NCBI GenBank assembly: GCA_041671505.1 | Contig: JBAZBK010000005.1 | Location: 124,001-188,000, forward strand | DNA: 64,000 nt | Direction of reading: 5' to 3' | DNA from: JACPDH01 sp041671505 | GTDB taxonomy: Bacteria > Acidobacteriota > Thermoanaerobaculia > Gp7-AA8 | In this document: positions 25,368-33,090 of the stretch, in pieces | Numbering within the stretch: position 1 is the first letter of the stretch | How the letters are laid out: each line of letters begins with the position of its first letter | Notes under the pieces: generated by a model | Databases searched by the model: none | The model's input: the letters and a program-made list of their open reading frames with translations, nothing else | Told to the model about the DNA's origin: nothing | Program-made: the position numbers and the translations under genes

Positions 25368-26391
25368 TCGCGCCGCGCTGATTCTCGCAGGAGGCGCCGG
25401 CACGCGCCTCTGGCCTCTCAGCACCGACGCGAACCCGAAGCAGTTCCTCCCGATCTTCGGTGGTCGGTCGCTGCTCGAGCACGCGTTCGAGCGGCTTTCG
25501 GCGGTCGCCGACGCTTCGCACATCTTCGTATCGACGAATGCCGCCTATCGCGACTCGGTCGTGCGCCTTCTCCCGCAGCTTCCTCCGGAGAACGTTCTCG
25601 TCGAGCCCGCGCGTCGAAACACAGGCCCGGCGATCGCTGCCTGCTGCGCCGCGATCGAGCGAAGGCTCGGCAACGTCGTCGTCGGGATCTTTCCGTCCGA
25701 CCATGCGATCGGCGACGTTCCGGGGTTCGTCGACGTCGTCGGAAAAGCCTTCGACTTCGCCGGCTCTTCGGATCACCTCGTGACGATAGGCCTGGAGCCG
25801 ACCGAGCCTAACACCGGCTTCGGCTATCTCGAGCTCGGCGAGCCGATCGAGCCGCCGATCCATCGCCTTCACCGTTTCGTCGAAAAGCCTTCGCGCGAGC
25901 GGGCGCAGGAGTTCCTCGACTCGGGACGCTACCTGTGGAACGGCGGCATGTTCGTCTGGCGCCTGGGCGTTTTTTTCGACGCCCTCGCCGCGGCCGCCCC
26001 GGAGATCGCCGCGCTATCCCGCCGCTTCGCTTCTGCCGCCACGGCGGACGAGGCCGCGAGCGTTTTCGAGGCGATGCCGTCGATTTCGATCGACTATGCG
26101 CTGATGGAGAAAGCGTCGCGCGTTGCCACCGTCCGGGCCGACTTCGGCTGGTCCGACGTCGGATCGTGGGCCGCGGTCGCAAAGGTCATCGGCGACGCGC
26201 TGCCGCCCGGCGCCGTCATCGACTCCTCGACGGGAGTCTTCGTCCTCTCCGAGACCGGACGGCGCATCGCCGTCGTCGGAGCGAGCGACCTCTTCATCGT
26301 CGATTCGCCTAACGGCCTGCTCATCCTCGGCCGCGACTGCGGCGAGCGCCTCTCGGCCGTCGTGAAAGAAATGGACAAGAAAGGCTCGTAG
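25354..26391 (+). CDS. manC: Mannose-1-phosphate guanylyltransferase
   Basis: The enzyme makes GDP-mannose from mannose-1-phosphate and GTP. The 345-residue protein begins ALILAGGAGTRLWPLS, followed by NPKQFLPIFGG (nucleotide binding), PARRNTGPAIAA, GIFPSDHAIGD and the substrate lysine region FVEKPSRE with YLWNGGMFVW. The C-terminal left-handed helix domain is short, as in monofunctional enzymes without the phosphomannose isomerase domain. It overlaps the upstream glycosyltransferase by 14 bases. A REP-like repeat follows. Confidence 0.92.
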   Translation: MSKPDRAALILAGGAGTRLWPLSTDANPKQFLPIFGGRSLLEHAFERLSAVADASHIFVSTNAAYRDSVVRLLPQLPPENVLVEPARRNTGPAIAACCAAIERRLGNVVVGIFPSDHAIGDVPGFVDVVGKAFDFAGSSDHLVTIGLEPTEPNTGFGYLELGEPIEPPIHRLHRFVEKPSRERAQEFLDSGRYLWNGGMFVWRLGVFFDALAAAAPEIAALSRRFASAATADEAASVFEAMPSISIDYALMEKASRVATVRADFGWSDVGSWAAVAKVIGDALPPGAVIDSSTGVFVLSETGRRIAVVGASDLFIVDSPNGLLILGRDCGERLSAVVKEMDKKGS

Positions 26392-26406
26392 CGAAGGCGA
26401 CGAGCC

Positions 26407-26491
26407 CTGTAGCCAAGGCCTCCGGCCTTGGCCCCCCGTGCAACGTGCGCGATCGAACACGACCTGCCAAGGCGAGACGCCTTGGCTACAG
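26407..26491. repeat. REP-like palindromic unit (GTAGCCAAGGC family), single copy
   Basis: CTGTAGCCAAGGCCTCCGGC... on the left is answered by GCCAAGGCGAGACGCCTTGGCTACAG on the right, so the element is an overall inverted repeat with an inner hairpin at each end. The right end supplies the TAG stop of the convergent amidohydrolase. Other copies are at 43962 and in an array at 46837. Confidence 0.8.
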
Positions 26492-27337
26492 CGCCCCGAA
26501 CAACCTCGCAGCATTCCCGCCGAGCACGTCCGCCACGACCTCGTCCGCGTAGCCGAGTGCCATGAACTCGTCTACGTTCGCCTTCATCGAGATTACGCCG
26601 GGCGAGGGCCAGTCGGTTCCCCAGAGCACCTTCCTGGAGATGTCCGCGAGGCGCGGGAGCGCCTTCGGCAACGACTTCGGAGGGATCCCCGAGATGTCGA
26701 GCATGACGTTCGCATGCCTCCGCGCGAGGAAGAATGCCGTGTCGCCGTGCAACGGGCGGCCGGCGTGAGCCAGGATGATGCGCAGCTCCGGAAAGTCGAC
26801 CGCGACGTCGTCGACCGGCATCGGATCGGCGTAGACGTTTCTCGCACGCGGAAACACCGACGTCCCCGTGTGGATCATCACCGGCACGCCTCTGACCTCG
26901 CACTCGCGGTAGATCTCGCCGAGCACCGGCAGGTCGAAGCGATAGGCATTCGCCGCGAAGAGCTGGTGCGGAGGATGGATCTTCACCATTCGCAGCCCGC
27001 GATCGAGAATCCGGCGGAGCTCTCCCGCCGCGTCGCGCTGCACGAGCGGATTCACCGAGCCGACCGGCAGGAGCCGGTCGCGATGTCCCTCGGTGAAATC
27101 GAGAATCCAGTCGTTCACCTCAGGAGTGAAGCCGGTGACTTCGGGCGATACGTAGTTGATGCAGCAGATCCGGTCGACGCCTTCCGCGTCGAGGTGCTTC
27201 AGGAGGTTCGCGGGCGACTCGAGAATCTCCTTCGTCCCCCCACGCGAAGGATGATCGAGCATCGCCAGCACCTCGGGGCGGACCATCTGCCACGGCTGGA
27301 CGTGCACGTGGACGTCGAAGATCGGAGGTCGCGGCAT
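26486..27337 (-). CDS. Amidohydrolase-2 family metal-dependent hydrolase
   Basis: A 283-residue TIM-barrel hydrolase. The N-terminal metal motif is FDVHVHVQPW, the second histidine region is MVKIHPPHQLF and VPVMIHTGTSVF, and the C-terminal aspartate lies in VLWGTDWPSPG, the arrangement of the amidohydrolase_2 (decarboxylase/lactonase-like) group. Substrate is unknown. I chose the ATG at 27337, which opens straight into the metal strand; the upstream extension overlaps the GNAT gene and is arginine-rich. Its stop codon lies within a REP-like repeat. It lies eight bases downstream of the acetyltransferase gene. Confidence 0.85.
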   Translation of the reverse strand: MPRPPIFDVHVHVQPWQMVRPEVLAMLDHPSRGGTKEILESPANLLKHLDAEGVDRICCINYVSPEVTGFTPEVNDWILDFTEGHRDRLLPVGSVNPLVQRDAAGELRRILDRGLRMVKIHPPHQLFAANAYRFDLPVLGEIYRECEVRGVPVMIHTGTSVFPRARNVYADPMPVDDVAVDFPELRIILAHAGRPLHGDTAFFLARRHANVMLDISGIPPKSLPKALPRLADISRKVLWGTDWPSPGVISMKANVDEFMALGYADEVVADVLGGNAARLFGAL

Positions 27338-27345
27338 CGCTCGTC

Positions 27346-27795
27346 TCAGGAGAGCATCTGAAGGCGCATCACGACCGCGGAATCGCTCGCGTTCGTCAGC
27401 TCGCTGGAGCCGAGAACCTGCGGATGGACCTCGTCGCGGTCGCACGGCTTGAAGCCGCGCTTCTTGAAAAAGCCCTCGGCGTCCTCCGTGACCACGTAGA
27501 ACTCGCGAAGGCCGCGTGACGAGAAGCGGTCGAGGACCTGCCGCACGAGACGCCGGCCGAGACCCCTTCCCTGGTACTCGGGAAGCACGGCGAGGGAGCG
27601 CACGAGAGCCACGAACTGGTAGGCCTCCGCTCCGACGCAGGCGACCACCTGGTCGGCGTCGACCGCCACGACGAAGCTCCCGAGATGCTCGTGTACGCCG
27701 TCGATGTTCAGATCGGCGTCGATCAGGAGGGTCAGGATGTCGTCGACGTCGCCCTCCCGGGCCGCGCGAATCGTGAGTTCGTCAGGAGACTTCAT
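27346..27795 (-). CDS. GNAT acetyltransferase, ArsN2-like
   Basis: A 149-residue GNAT domain. The acetyl-CoA loop is LPEYQGRGLGRRLV, preceded by the strand LVRSLAVL and followed by FYVVTEDAEGFFKKRGFKP. The early HLGSFVVAVDADQVVACVGAE segment and the terminal VVMRLQML strand are typical of the ArsN2 group, which acetylates organoarsenicals such as glufosinate-like or arsenical amino acids; other members are unassigned. No arsenic genes adjoin it, so the substrate is open. It precedes the amidohydrolase by eight bases. Confidence 0.8.
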   Translation of the reverse strand: MKSPDELTIRAAREGDVDDILTLLIDADLNIDGVHEHLGSFVVAVDADQVVACVGAEAYQFVALVRSLAVLPEYQGRGLGRRLVRQVLDRFSSRGLREFYVVTEDAEGFFKKRGFKPCDRDEVHPQVLGSSELTNASDSAVVMRLQMLS

Positions 27796-27898
27796 TTCGT
27801 TTCCAGCGTCGACGATTCTTGCAAGGTCGGGCAGGAATTGCCAGTGTGGCGTCCGCGAGGCCTCGCATTCGTGGGTCTGCGGTTTCCAGGATCGAGCA

Positions 27899-27941
27899 GG
27901 TCACCAAAGTCTGTGACGGTCACCACAATGACAACTGTGAC
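27899..27941. promoter_or_regulatory. Cluster of GTGAC half-sites upstream of ferredoxin gene
   Basis: GGTCACC, the perfect palindrome GTGACGGTCAC (27913-27923) and a further TGTGACG lie within 43 bases, between the divergent acetyltransferase and ferredoxin genes. The clustering suggests a regulator-binding site, but no protein can be named. Confidence 0.3.
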
Positions 27942-28038
27942 GTTGAACGTTGCGGCGGTCGGCGGCATGTGCGTAGACTACGCTCGCTTCGCACGGCTGC
28001 GCTGATGCGGTCACTAAAGAGGCGAAGGAGAACCCAAT

Positions 28039-28269
28039 ATGGCTGACCCGAATGACAAGGTAGCTGGACAACCCGATGGCTCCTGGTACGTCGACTCGCA
28101 GTGCATCGACTGCGATCTGTGCCGCGAGACCGCTCCCGCGAACTTCCAGCGCAACGACGAAGCAGGCTTCTCGTACATCTTCAAGCAGCCCGATACCCCC
28201 GAGGAAGAGGCGCTCTGCAAGGATGCGAAGGACAACTGTCCCGTCGAAGCGATTGGAATTGACGGCTAG
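28039..28269 (+). CDS. Single-cluster [4Fe-4S] ferredoxin
   Basis: A 76-residue electron carrier. The motif QCIDCDLCRETAP gives C-x2-C-x2-C and the fourth cysteine is in DNCPVEAIGIDG, so one [4Fe-4S] cluster is expected. The extended start ADPNDKVAGQPDGSWYVDS precedes the motif. GAAGGAG lies a short distance before the ATG. Single-cluster ferredoxins of this form serve monooxygenases or radical enzymes; no partner adjoins it. A small membrane protein gene follows on the same strand. Confidence 0.9.
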   Translation: MADPNDKVAGQPDGSWYVDSQCIDCDLCRETAPANFQRNDEAGFSYIFKQPDTPEEEALCKDAKDNCPVEAIGIDG

Positions 28270-28309
28270 TCCCCGAATCGTCCCTTCCGTCACGCGCTAG
28301 AATCAGCGC

Positions 28310-28570
28310 ATGGGCATTCTTTCCTGGCTTCTGGGCGCACTGGCTGCCCTGGTCGCCTGCCGGTTCATTCCCCTGGGACGAACGGGCGGACGTCTGTCCG
28401 AAGCGATGGTCGGTATCGTCTTCGCGCTCGGAGGAGGGCTGGTCGCGACCAGGCTCGATTTCGGCGGCTGGAATGCCTTCGAGCTTCGCGCCGCGCTCTT
28501 CTGCGCGATGACGACGATTTGCGGCGTTGCAATCTACCGGTGCGCCGGGGCCCTGGGGTCCCGGCGCTGA
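28310..28570 (+). CDS. Small membrane protein of unknown function
   Basis: An 86-residue product with three hydrophobic segments: MGILSWLLGALAALVACRF, AMVGIVFALGGGLVATRL and LRAALFCAMTTICGVAIY. The basic C-terminus (GALGSRR) predicts a cytoplasmic end. It lies 40 bases downstream of the ferredoxin and may be cotranscribed. The ATG has no strong ribosome site. I do not recognise the family; it could be a small transporter-like or structural membrane protein. Confidence 0.55.
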   Translation: MGILSWLLGALAALVACRFIPLGRTGGRLSEAMVGIVFALGGGLVATRLDFGGWNAFELRAALFCAMTTICGVAIYRCAGALGSRR

Positions 28571-28649
28571 CCGGATTTTTCCGTTCCGCCTGCTCCCGCG
28601 CTATTTTGGGCACCTGGCGCGACCATCGTTGTGGGATGGACATGAGATC

Positions 28650-28747
28650 GAAGTTAGAACGTAGAACGCTGAATTTTGAACCCAGAAATGCTCCGGCTCG
28701 CCGACTCAATTCCGGGTTCAAAATTCAGCGTTCTACGTTCTAATTTC
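28650..28747. repeat. Intergenic inverted repeat C (34-bp arms)
   Basis: The arms 28650-28683 and 28714-28747 are reverse complements over 34 bases with one mismatch, around a 30-base GC-rich loop. The core AGAACGCTGAATTTTGAACCC is nearly the same as that of element D 500 bases away. It lies between convergent genes. No T-tract follows the stem. Confidence 0.9.
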
Positions 28748-28778
28748 AAGGAATCGCTGCCTAAACGCGAGTCACTGC

Positions 28779-29144
28779 TCAGTGCCGTACGATCGACGGC
28801 CACGGAACCGGTGGCACCGAGTGGGAGTCGTTGATCCAGACGACGAACGCGGCGACCTCGTCGCTCAGGCGCGCCACATCGATTCCGCGCGAATCCCTGA
28901 CCGCACGAAGTGCGATCAGCCCCTCGTCGATCCGCTCGATCGCCACGCGACGCTGCCCTCGCTCGACGTGATGCGCCCCCATCGCGATCTGCAGCAGCGC
29001 CCGCGCCAGCTCGACTTCGCCGAACACCGCCTCGAAGAAAAGCTCCTCGAACAGGTCCGCCGCGTCCGCGTACTCGCGTTGGTTGAAGAGCGCAATCGCG
29101 CGAGCGAAGCGCTCGTCGTCGCCGATGTCGATGGAGGGGGTCAT
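28779..29144 (-). CDS. DUF309-family helical protein
   Basis: A 121-residue all-helical protein. The pattern ALFNQREYADAADLFEELF followed by ELARALLQIAMGAHHVERGQ matches the DUF309 arrangement, where a small TPR-like helix pair carries conserved histidines and glutamate. The function is unknown. I prefer the ATG at 29144 (TGAGG at nine bases) over the GTG at 29159. It is divergent from the UvrD-type helicase, with inverted repeat D between them. Confidence 0.75.
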   Translation of the reverse strand: MTPSIDIGDDERFARAIALFNQREYADAADLFEELFFEAVFGEVELARALLQIAMGAHHVERGQRRVAIERIDEGLIALRAVRDSRGIDVARLSDEVAAFVVWINDSHSVPPVPWPSIVRH

Positions 29145-29164
29145 TCCGAATAGCCTCACGTTAG

Positions 29165-29290
29165 CCGGAGGAAACCCTGAAGTTAGAAGTTAGACGTTAG
29201 AACGCTGAATGTTGAATCCAGAAAAGAGGCGGACTCCTTTCTGGATTCAACATTCAGCGTTCTAACGTCTAACTTCAGGGTTTCCTCCGG
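29165..29290. repeat. Intergenic inverted repeat D (about 57-bp stem)
   Basis: CCGGAGGAAACCCTGAAG at the left end is answered by CTTCAGGGTTTCCTCCGG at the right end, and pairing continues through GACGTTAGAACGCTGAATG to a short loop near 29230. The left arm carries one extra GTTAGAA word, giving a seven-base bulge; otherwise the stem is close to perfect. It lies between divergent genes, so it cannot serve as a terminator for either. Confidence 0.92.
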
Positions 29291-29390
29291 TAGCACATTC
29301 TGTTCGGGGCACCCCTCGAAATCATCGTCGGCGAACACCGAGGCAAATCTCGAGGCGTGCCCCTCACCCATCTTCCGCGATAATCGTCGC

Positions 29391-31496
29391 GTGCCGAAGA
29401 TCCGCCAGTACAAGATCAACCGCCAGGCCCCGGCGCGGAACTACAAGGTCCGATACGAGTCCGACCTCAACCAGGAGCAGCTCGACGTCGTCATGGCGGG
29501 TGACGGGCCGATCCTCGTGATCGCCGGCGCCGGGAGCGGCAAGACCCGCGCCCTCACCTTTCGCGTGTCACGTCTCGTCGAGGACGGCACCGACCCGACG
29601 CGAATCCTCCTTCTCACCTTCACGAACAAAGCCGCGCGCTCGATGCTCTCGCGCGTCGAGGAGCTCGTTCAGGTCGACACTCGCACGATCTGGGGCGGAA
29701 CCTTTCACGCCGTCGGGAACCGCCTCCTGCGGCGCCATGCCGAGCTCCTCGGCTTCCGTTCGAACTTCACGATCCTCGACGAGGAAGACGCTAAGGAGAT
29801 GATGGAGTCGGCGATCTCGTCGCTCTCCATCGACACGCTCGCGAAACGCTTCCCTCGCGGCGACGTCCTCGCGTCGATCCACTCGTACGTGGTCAACACC
29901 GGCGCGAAGCTCGTCGAGTATCTCGAAGAGAGCCACCCGCACTTCCTGAACATCTCCGGCGAGATCGCGAGTGTGCTCGCCCGCTACGGGGAGAAAAAGA
30001 CGGAGTCGAACGCGATGGACTTCGACGACCTCCTCCTTCACTGGCGCACGCTGCTGGTCGATCACCCCGAGGCCTCGCTCGCGATCCGGAGCCGCTTCCG
30101 TCACATCCTCGTCGACGAGTACCAGGACACAAACCGGTTGCAGGCGGAGATCGTCGACTTGCTGGCGCAGGACCACAGGAACGTGATGGTCGTCGGCGAC
30201 GACGCGCAAGCGATCTACTCCTTCCGCGGCGCGTCGTTTGAGAACATCCTCACCTTCCCTCTCCGCTGGCCCGATTGCCGCGCCTTCCGTCTCGAAACGA
30301 ATTACCGCTCGACGCCCGAGATCATCGCGCTCGCGAACGCGTCGATCCTTCAGAATCGCTTCCAGTTCCCGAAGGAGCTCGTCGCGGTCCGCGCCTCGGG
30401 CGAAATGCCTGGCCTCATCGGCGCGGAGACGGTGAAAGAGCAGGCGGAATTCGTCGCGGGCCGCATTCTCGAGCTGCGCGACGAAGGGATGAGCCTCGCC
30501 GAGATCGCCGTGCTCTACCGCTCGCATTACCAGGTGATGGAGCTCGAGATGGAACTGACGCGGCGGAACATCCCGTACGAGATCCGCTCGGGAGTCCGCT
30601 TCATGGAGCAGGCGCACATCAAGGACGTGCTCGCCTTCCTCCGCATCGTCGACAACCCGTCGGAGGAGCTCTCCTGGAAGCGCGCGATGAAGCTCTTCCA
30701 GCGCGTCGGCGAAAGGATCGCCGCCGACGTATGGGAACGCATATCGAAACGGCACGACACGCTTTCGACGTTCCTCTCGCTGCCTCAGCCGGCGGGCACG
30801 CGCGGCGCGGCGGAAGGGCTGCGACGTTTCGGCGCGATCGTGCGGAAACTCGATTCCGAGGCGATGCGCCGCTGTCCCGCCGACGCGATCCGCGTCGTCC
30901 TCGACGACCATTACCGCGATTACGCCCGGCTCAAGTTCCCTAACGCATCCTCGCGCCTCGACGACATCGAGGAGCTTGCCGGCTTCGCGCTCACTTACGA
31001 ATCCGTCGGCGAATTCCTGCGCGAGGTGACGCTCGAGCGCCCGCTCGCCGGCGAAGAGCTCGTCGTCGCCGGGAACGAGGACGAGAAGGTCGTCCTCTCC
31101 TCCGTCCATCAGGCGAAGGGACTCGAGTGGGATGCGGTCTTCGTCATCGGGCTCTCCGAGGGGCGCTTCCCGAGCGCCCGCTCGATGAAAGAGCACGGAA
31201 CGATCGTCCGTCTCCCTCCGACGCTTCCCGAGCTCCCCGCCGCGGAAGCGGCGCTCGTAAGAATGATGGACGTCGCCTCCGCGCCCGACGAGACGGGACA
31301 CCGCGAGATCAGCATCCCGGCCGAGGAAGAGGAACGCCGCCTCTTCCACGTCGCGGTGACCCGCGCGCGGCGTGCGCTCTACCTGACCTACCCCAGGGTC
31401 GACCGCGACCGCGGACGCTTCGAGGTGCTCATGGAAGCCTCACGCTTCCTCCGCGAAGTCGACGGCGAGCTGTTCGAGGTGTGGGCGATCAGCTGA
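29391..31496 (+). CDS. UvrD/Rep/PcrA-type ATP-dependent DNA helicase
   Basis: A 701-residue superfamily 1A helicase. Motifs in order: Walker A GAGSGKTRAL near 45, the LLTFTNKAA Ia motif, GTFHAVGNRLL, Walker B ILVDEYQDTN, VVGDDAQAIYSFRGA, LETNYRST, VLSSVHQAKGLEWDAVFV, and VAVTRARRALYL at the C-terminus. The order and length fit PcrA/UvrD repair helicases. It starts with GTG. The 5' region beyond repeat D holds the promoter but no clear elements were identified. Confidence 0.95.
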   Translation: MPKIRQYKINRQAPARNYKVRYESDLNQEQLDVVMAGDGPILVIAGAGSGKTRALTFRVSRLVEDGTDPTRILLLTFTNKAARSMLSRVEELVQVDTRTIWGGTFHAVGNRLLRRHAELLGFRSNFTILDEEDAKEMMESAISSLSIDTLAKRFPRGDVLASIHSYVVNTGAKLVEYLEESHPHFLNISGEIASVLARYGEKKTESNAMDFDDLLLHWRTLLVDHPEASLAIRSRFRHILVDEYQDTNRLQAEIVDLLAQDHRNVMVVGDDAQAIYSFRGASFENILTFPLRWPDCRAFRLETNYRSTPEIIALANASILQNRFQFPKELVAVRASGEMPGLIGAETVKEQAEFVAGRILELRDEGMSLAEIAVLYRSHYQVMELEMELTRRNIPYEIRSGVRFMEQAHIKDVLAFLRIVDNPSEELSWKRAMKLFQRVGERIAADVWERISKRHDTLSTFLSLPQPAGTRGAAEGLRRFGAIVRKLDSEAMRRCPADAIRVVLDDHYRDYARLKFPNASSRLDDIEELAGFALTYESVGEFLREVTLERPLAGEELVVAGNEDEKVVLSSVHQAKGLEWDAVFVIGLSEGRFPSARSMKEHGTIVRLPPTLPELPAAEAALVRMMDVASAPDETGHREISIPAEEEERRLFHVAVTRARRALYLTYPRVDRDRGRFEVLMEASRFLREVDGELFEVWAIS

Positions 31497-31510
31497 GACG
31501 ACGCACCGCC

Positions 31511-31637
31511 GGTGTGGCGCAGACACTCCTGTCTGCGCGCGGCGCGCCGCGCCGCAATGATTCGTGCGCTCGAAGCGCTGTACCGGTCGCCCCGCGGTGC
31601 GGGGCGACGCGCAGGCAGGAGTGCCTGCGCCACACCA
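31511..31637. repeat. GTGTGGCGCAG palindromic repeat, copy 1
   Basis: GTGTGGCGCAGACACTCCTG at the left end pairs with CAGGAGTGCCTGCGCCACAC at the right end, giving about 20-bp outer arms, with GC-rich inner hairpins (GCGGCGCGCCGCGCCGC and GCCCCGCGGTGCGGGGC). The second copy is at 32864, on the other side of the PLP-enzyme gene. Confidence 0.88.
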
Positions 31638-31680
31638 GGTAGTGCCGCCACCCGGCTTGCTCCCGCCGCCAGATCCAAAA

Positions 31681-32799
31681 TTACGCCAGCGCCTGCTCCA
31701 GATCGGCAATCAGATCGCCGGGATGCTCGAGGCCGATCGAGCAGCGAATCAGCGTCTCCGGCACCATCGTGCCCTTGCCTTCGATCGATGCGCGGTGTTC
31801 CATGAGGCTCTCGACGCCACCGAGGCTCGTGGCCCGGACGAAGAGCTTCACGGCCGAGACCACCGCGATCGCCTGCTCGCGCGTGCCGTCGAGCTCGAAG
31901 GAGAGCATTCCGCCGAATGCCGACATCTGTTTCCTTGCGATGGCGTGGCCCGCGTGCGACGCGAGTCCCGGGTAGTGGACCTTCTTCACGCGCAGATGCT
32001 TTTCGAGCCAGGTCGCCACCGCCATCGCGTTCTCGCAGTGGACGCGCATCCGGGCCGAGAGCGACCGGATCCCGCGCAGGACGAGCCACGAGTTGAACGG
32101 CGACGCGACGCCGCCGATCACCCGCCTGACGTGAAGCACCTGCTTGCAGAGCTCCCCTTCCTCGCGGAAGACGAGCGCGCCACCACCGACGTCGGAATGC
32201 CCCCCGAGGTACTTCGTCGTCGATTGGAGAACGATGTCGGCGCCGAGCTCGATCGGCCGCTGTAAGGCGGGCGTCGCGAAGGTGCTGTCGACGAGTAATG
32301 TCGATCCCGCCTCGTGCGTGATCGTCACGAGTTCGCGAATGTCGACGACGTTCATCAGCGGATTCGAGGGCGTCTCGGCCCAGACGAGCGCGGCCGGCTT
32401 CTTCAGCGCCTCACGGACGCTGGCGAGATCGCGCATCGAGACGATGTCGTAGTCGAGACTCCAGCGCTTCATGAAATCGCCGGCGAGCAATCGGAATGCG
32501 TAGTAGCTGTCGTCGGTGAAGATGACGCGAGCGCCGGGAGGGAGCGCCTGGATGATCGCCGATCCCGCCGCCATGCCAGATCCGAACGCTAGGGCCTTCG
32601 CGCCCGACTCGATCGCCGCGAGCGCGGCCTCGAGGCGCGACTGCGTCGGGTTCCCCTCGCGCGAGTATCGGTAGCCGTGGAACTGGGCTCCGTCGGGGGC
32701 GAGCTCGTAGGTCGTCGCCAGATGAATCGGCGGAGCGATCGCCCCCGTCTCCTCGTCCACCTCGCCACCGATGTGCGTCGCAATCGTCTCGAATCGCAT
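31681..32799 (-). CDS. Trans-sulfuration PLP enzyme (cystathionine gamma-synthase/lyase family)
   Basis: A 372-residue Cys/Met-metabolism PLP enzyme. The marks are the early THIGGEVDEETGAIAPPI, YRYSREGNPTQSRLE, AFGSGMAA, ETPSNPLMNVVDI, VDSTFATPALQRPIELGAD and the Schiff-base lysine in LQSTTKYLGGHSDV, then the terminal RCSIGLEHPGDLIADLEQA. Sequence alone does not separate gamma-synthase, gamma-lyase and O-acetylhomoserine enzymes. The gene stands alone and is flanked on both sides by copies of the same palindromic repeat. Confidence 0.92.
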   Translation of the reverse strand: MRFETIATHIGGEVDEETGAIAPPIHLATTYELAPDGAQFHGYRYSREGNPTQSRLEAALAAIESGAKALAFGSGMAAGSAIIQALPPGARVIFTDDSYYAFRLLAGDFMKRWSLDYDIVSMRDLASVREALKKPAALVWAETPSNPLMNVVDIRELVTITHEAGSTLLVDSTFATPALQRPIELGADIVLQSTTKYLGGHSDVGGGALVFREEGELCKQVLHVRRVIGGVASPFNSWLVLRGIRSLSARMRVHCENAMAVATWLEKHLRVKKVHYPGLASHAGHAIARKQMSAFGGMLSFELDGTREQAIAVVSAVKLFVRATSLGGVESLMEHRASIEGKGTMVPETLIRCSIGLEHPGDLIADLEQALA

Positions 32800-32863
32800 G
32801 CCGTCTCCTTCGCCGGCGCATTATCTGTCGCGGGGCGGCGCCGCGGGAAGGGTGACGCGATCC

Positions 32864-32988
32864 CGTGTGGCGCAGGCACTCCTGCCTGCGCGTCGCCCCG
32901 CACCGCGGGGCGACCGGTCGATTCACAATCGACCGCAATCGTGCGGCGCTTCGCGCCGCGCGCAGGCACTCCTGCCTGCGCCACACAG
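32864..32988. repeat. GTGTGGCGCAG palindromic repeat, copy 2
   Basis: The outer arms GTGTGGCGCAGGCACTCCTG and CAGGCACTCCTGCCTGCGCC share sequence with copy 1. Inner hairpins GCCCCGCACCGCGGGGC and GCGGCGCTTCGCGCCGC are present in inverted order compared with copy 1. It lies 65 bases upstream of the PLP-enzyme start and before the histidine kinase gene. Confidence 0.88.
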
Positions 32989-33090
32989 GTGGTGCTTCCG
33001 CTGGCGCACTCCCCCACGAAAACTGTCGCCCCGCTCCCTTCCCAAAATGTAGACTGCTGGCGAGGGCGCGAAGCCCTCCAACCGAACCGA

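Noticed and set aside
28039..28269. Ferredoxin as partner of the microcompartment
   Set aside because: It lies 27 kb away with no shared regulation visible, so a link would be speculation.
32677..33090. N-terminal extension of the MASE1 kinase
   Set aside because: It crosses the palindromic repeat and the divergent PLP gene start; MASE1 begins right after ATG at 33091.
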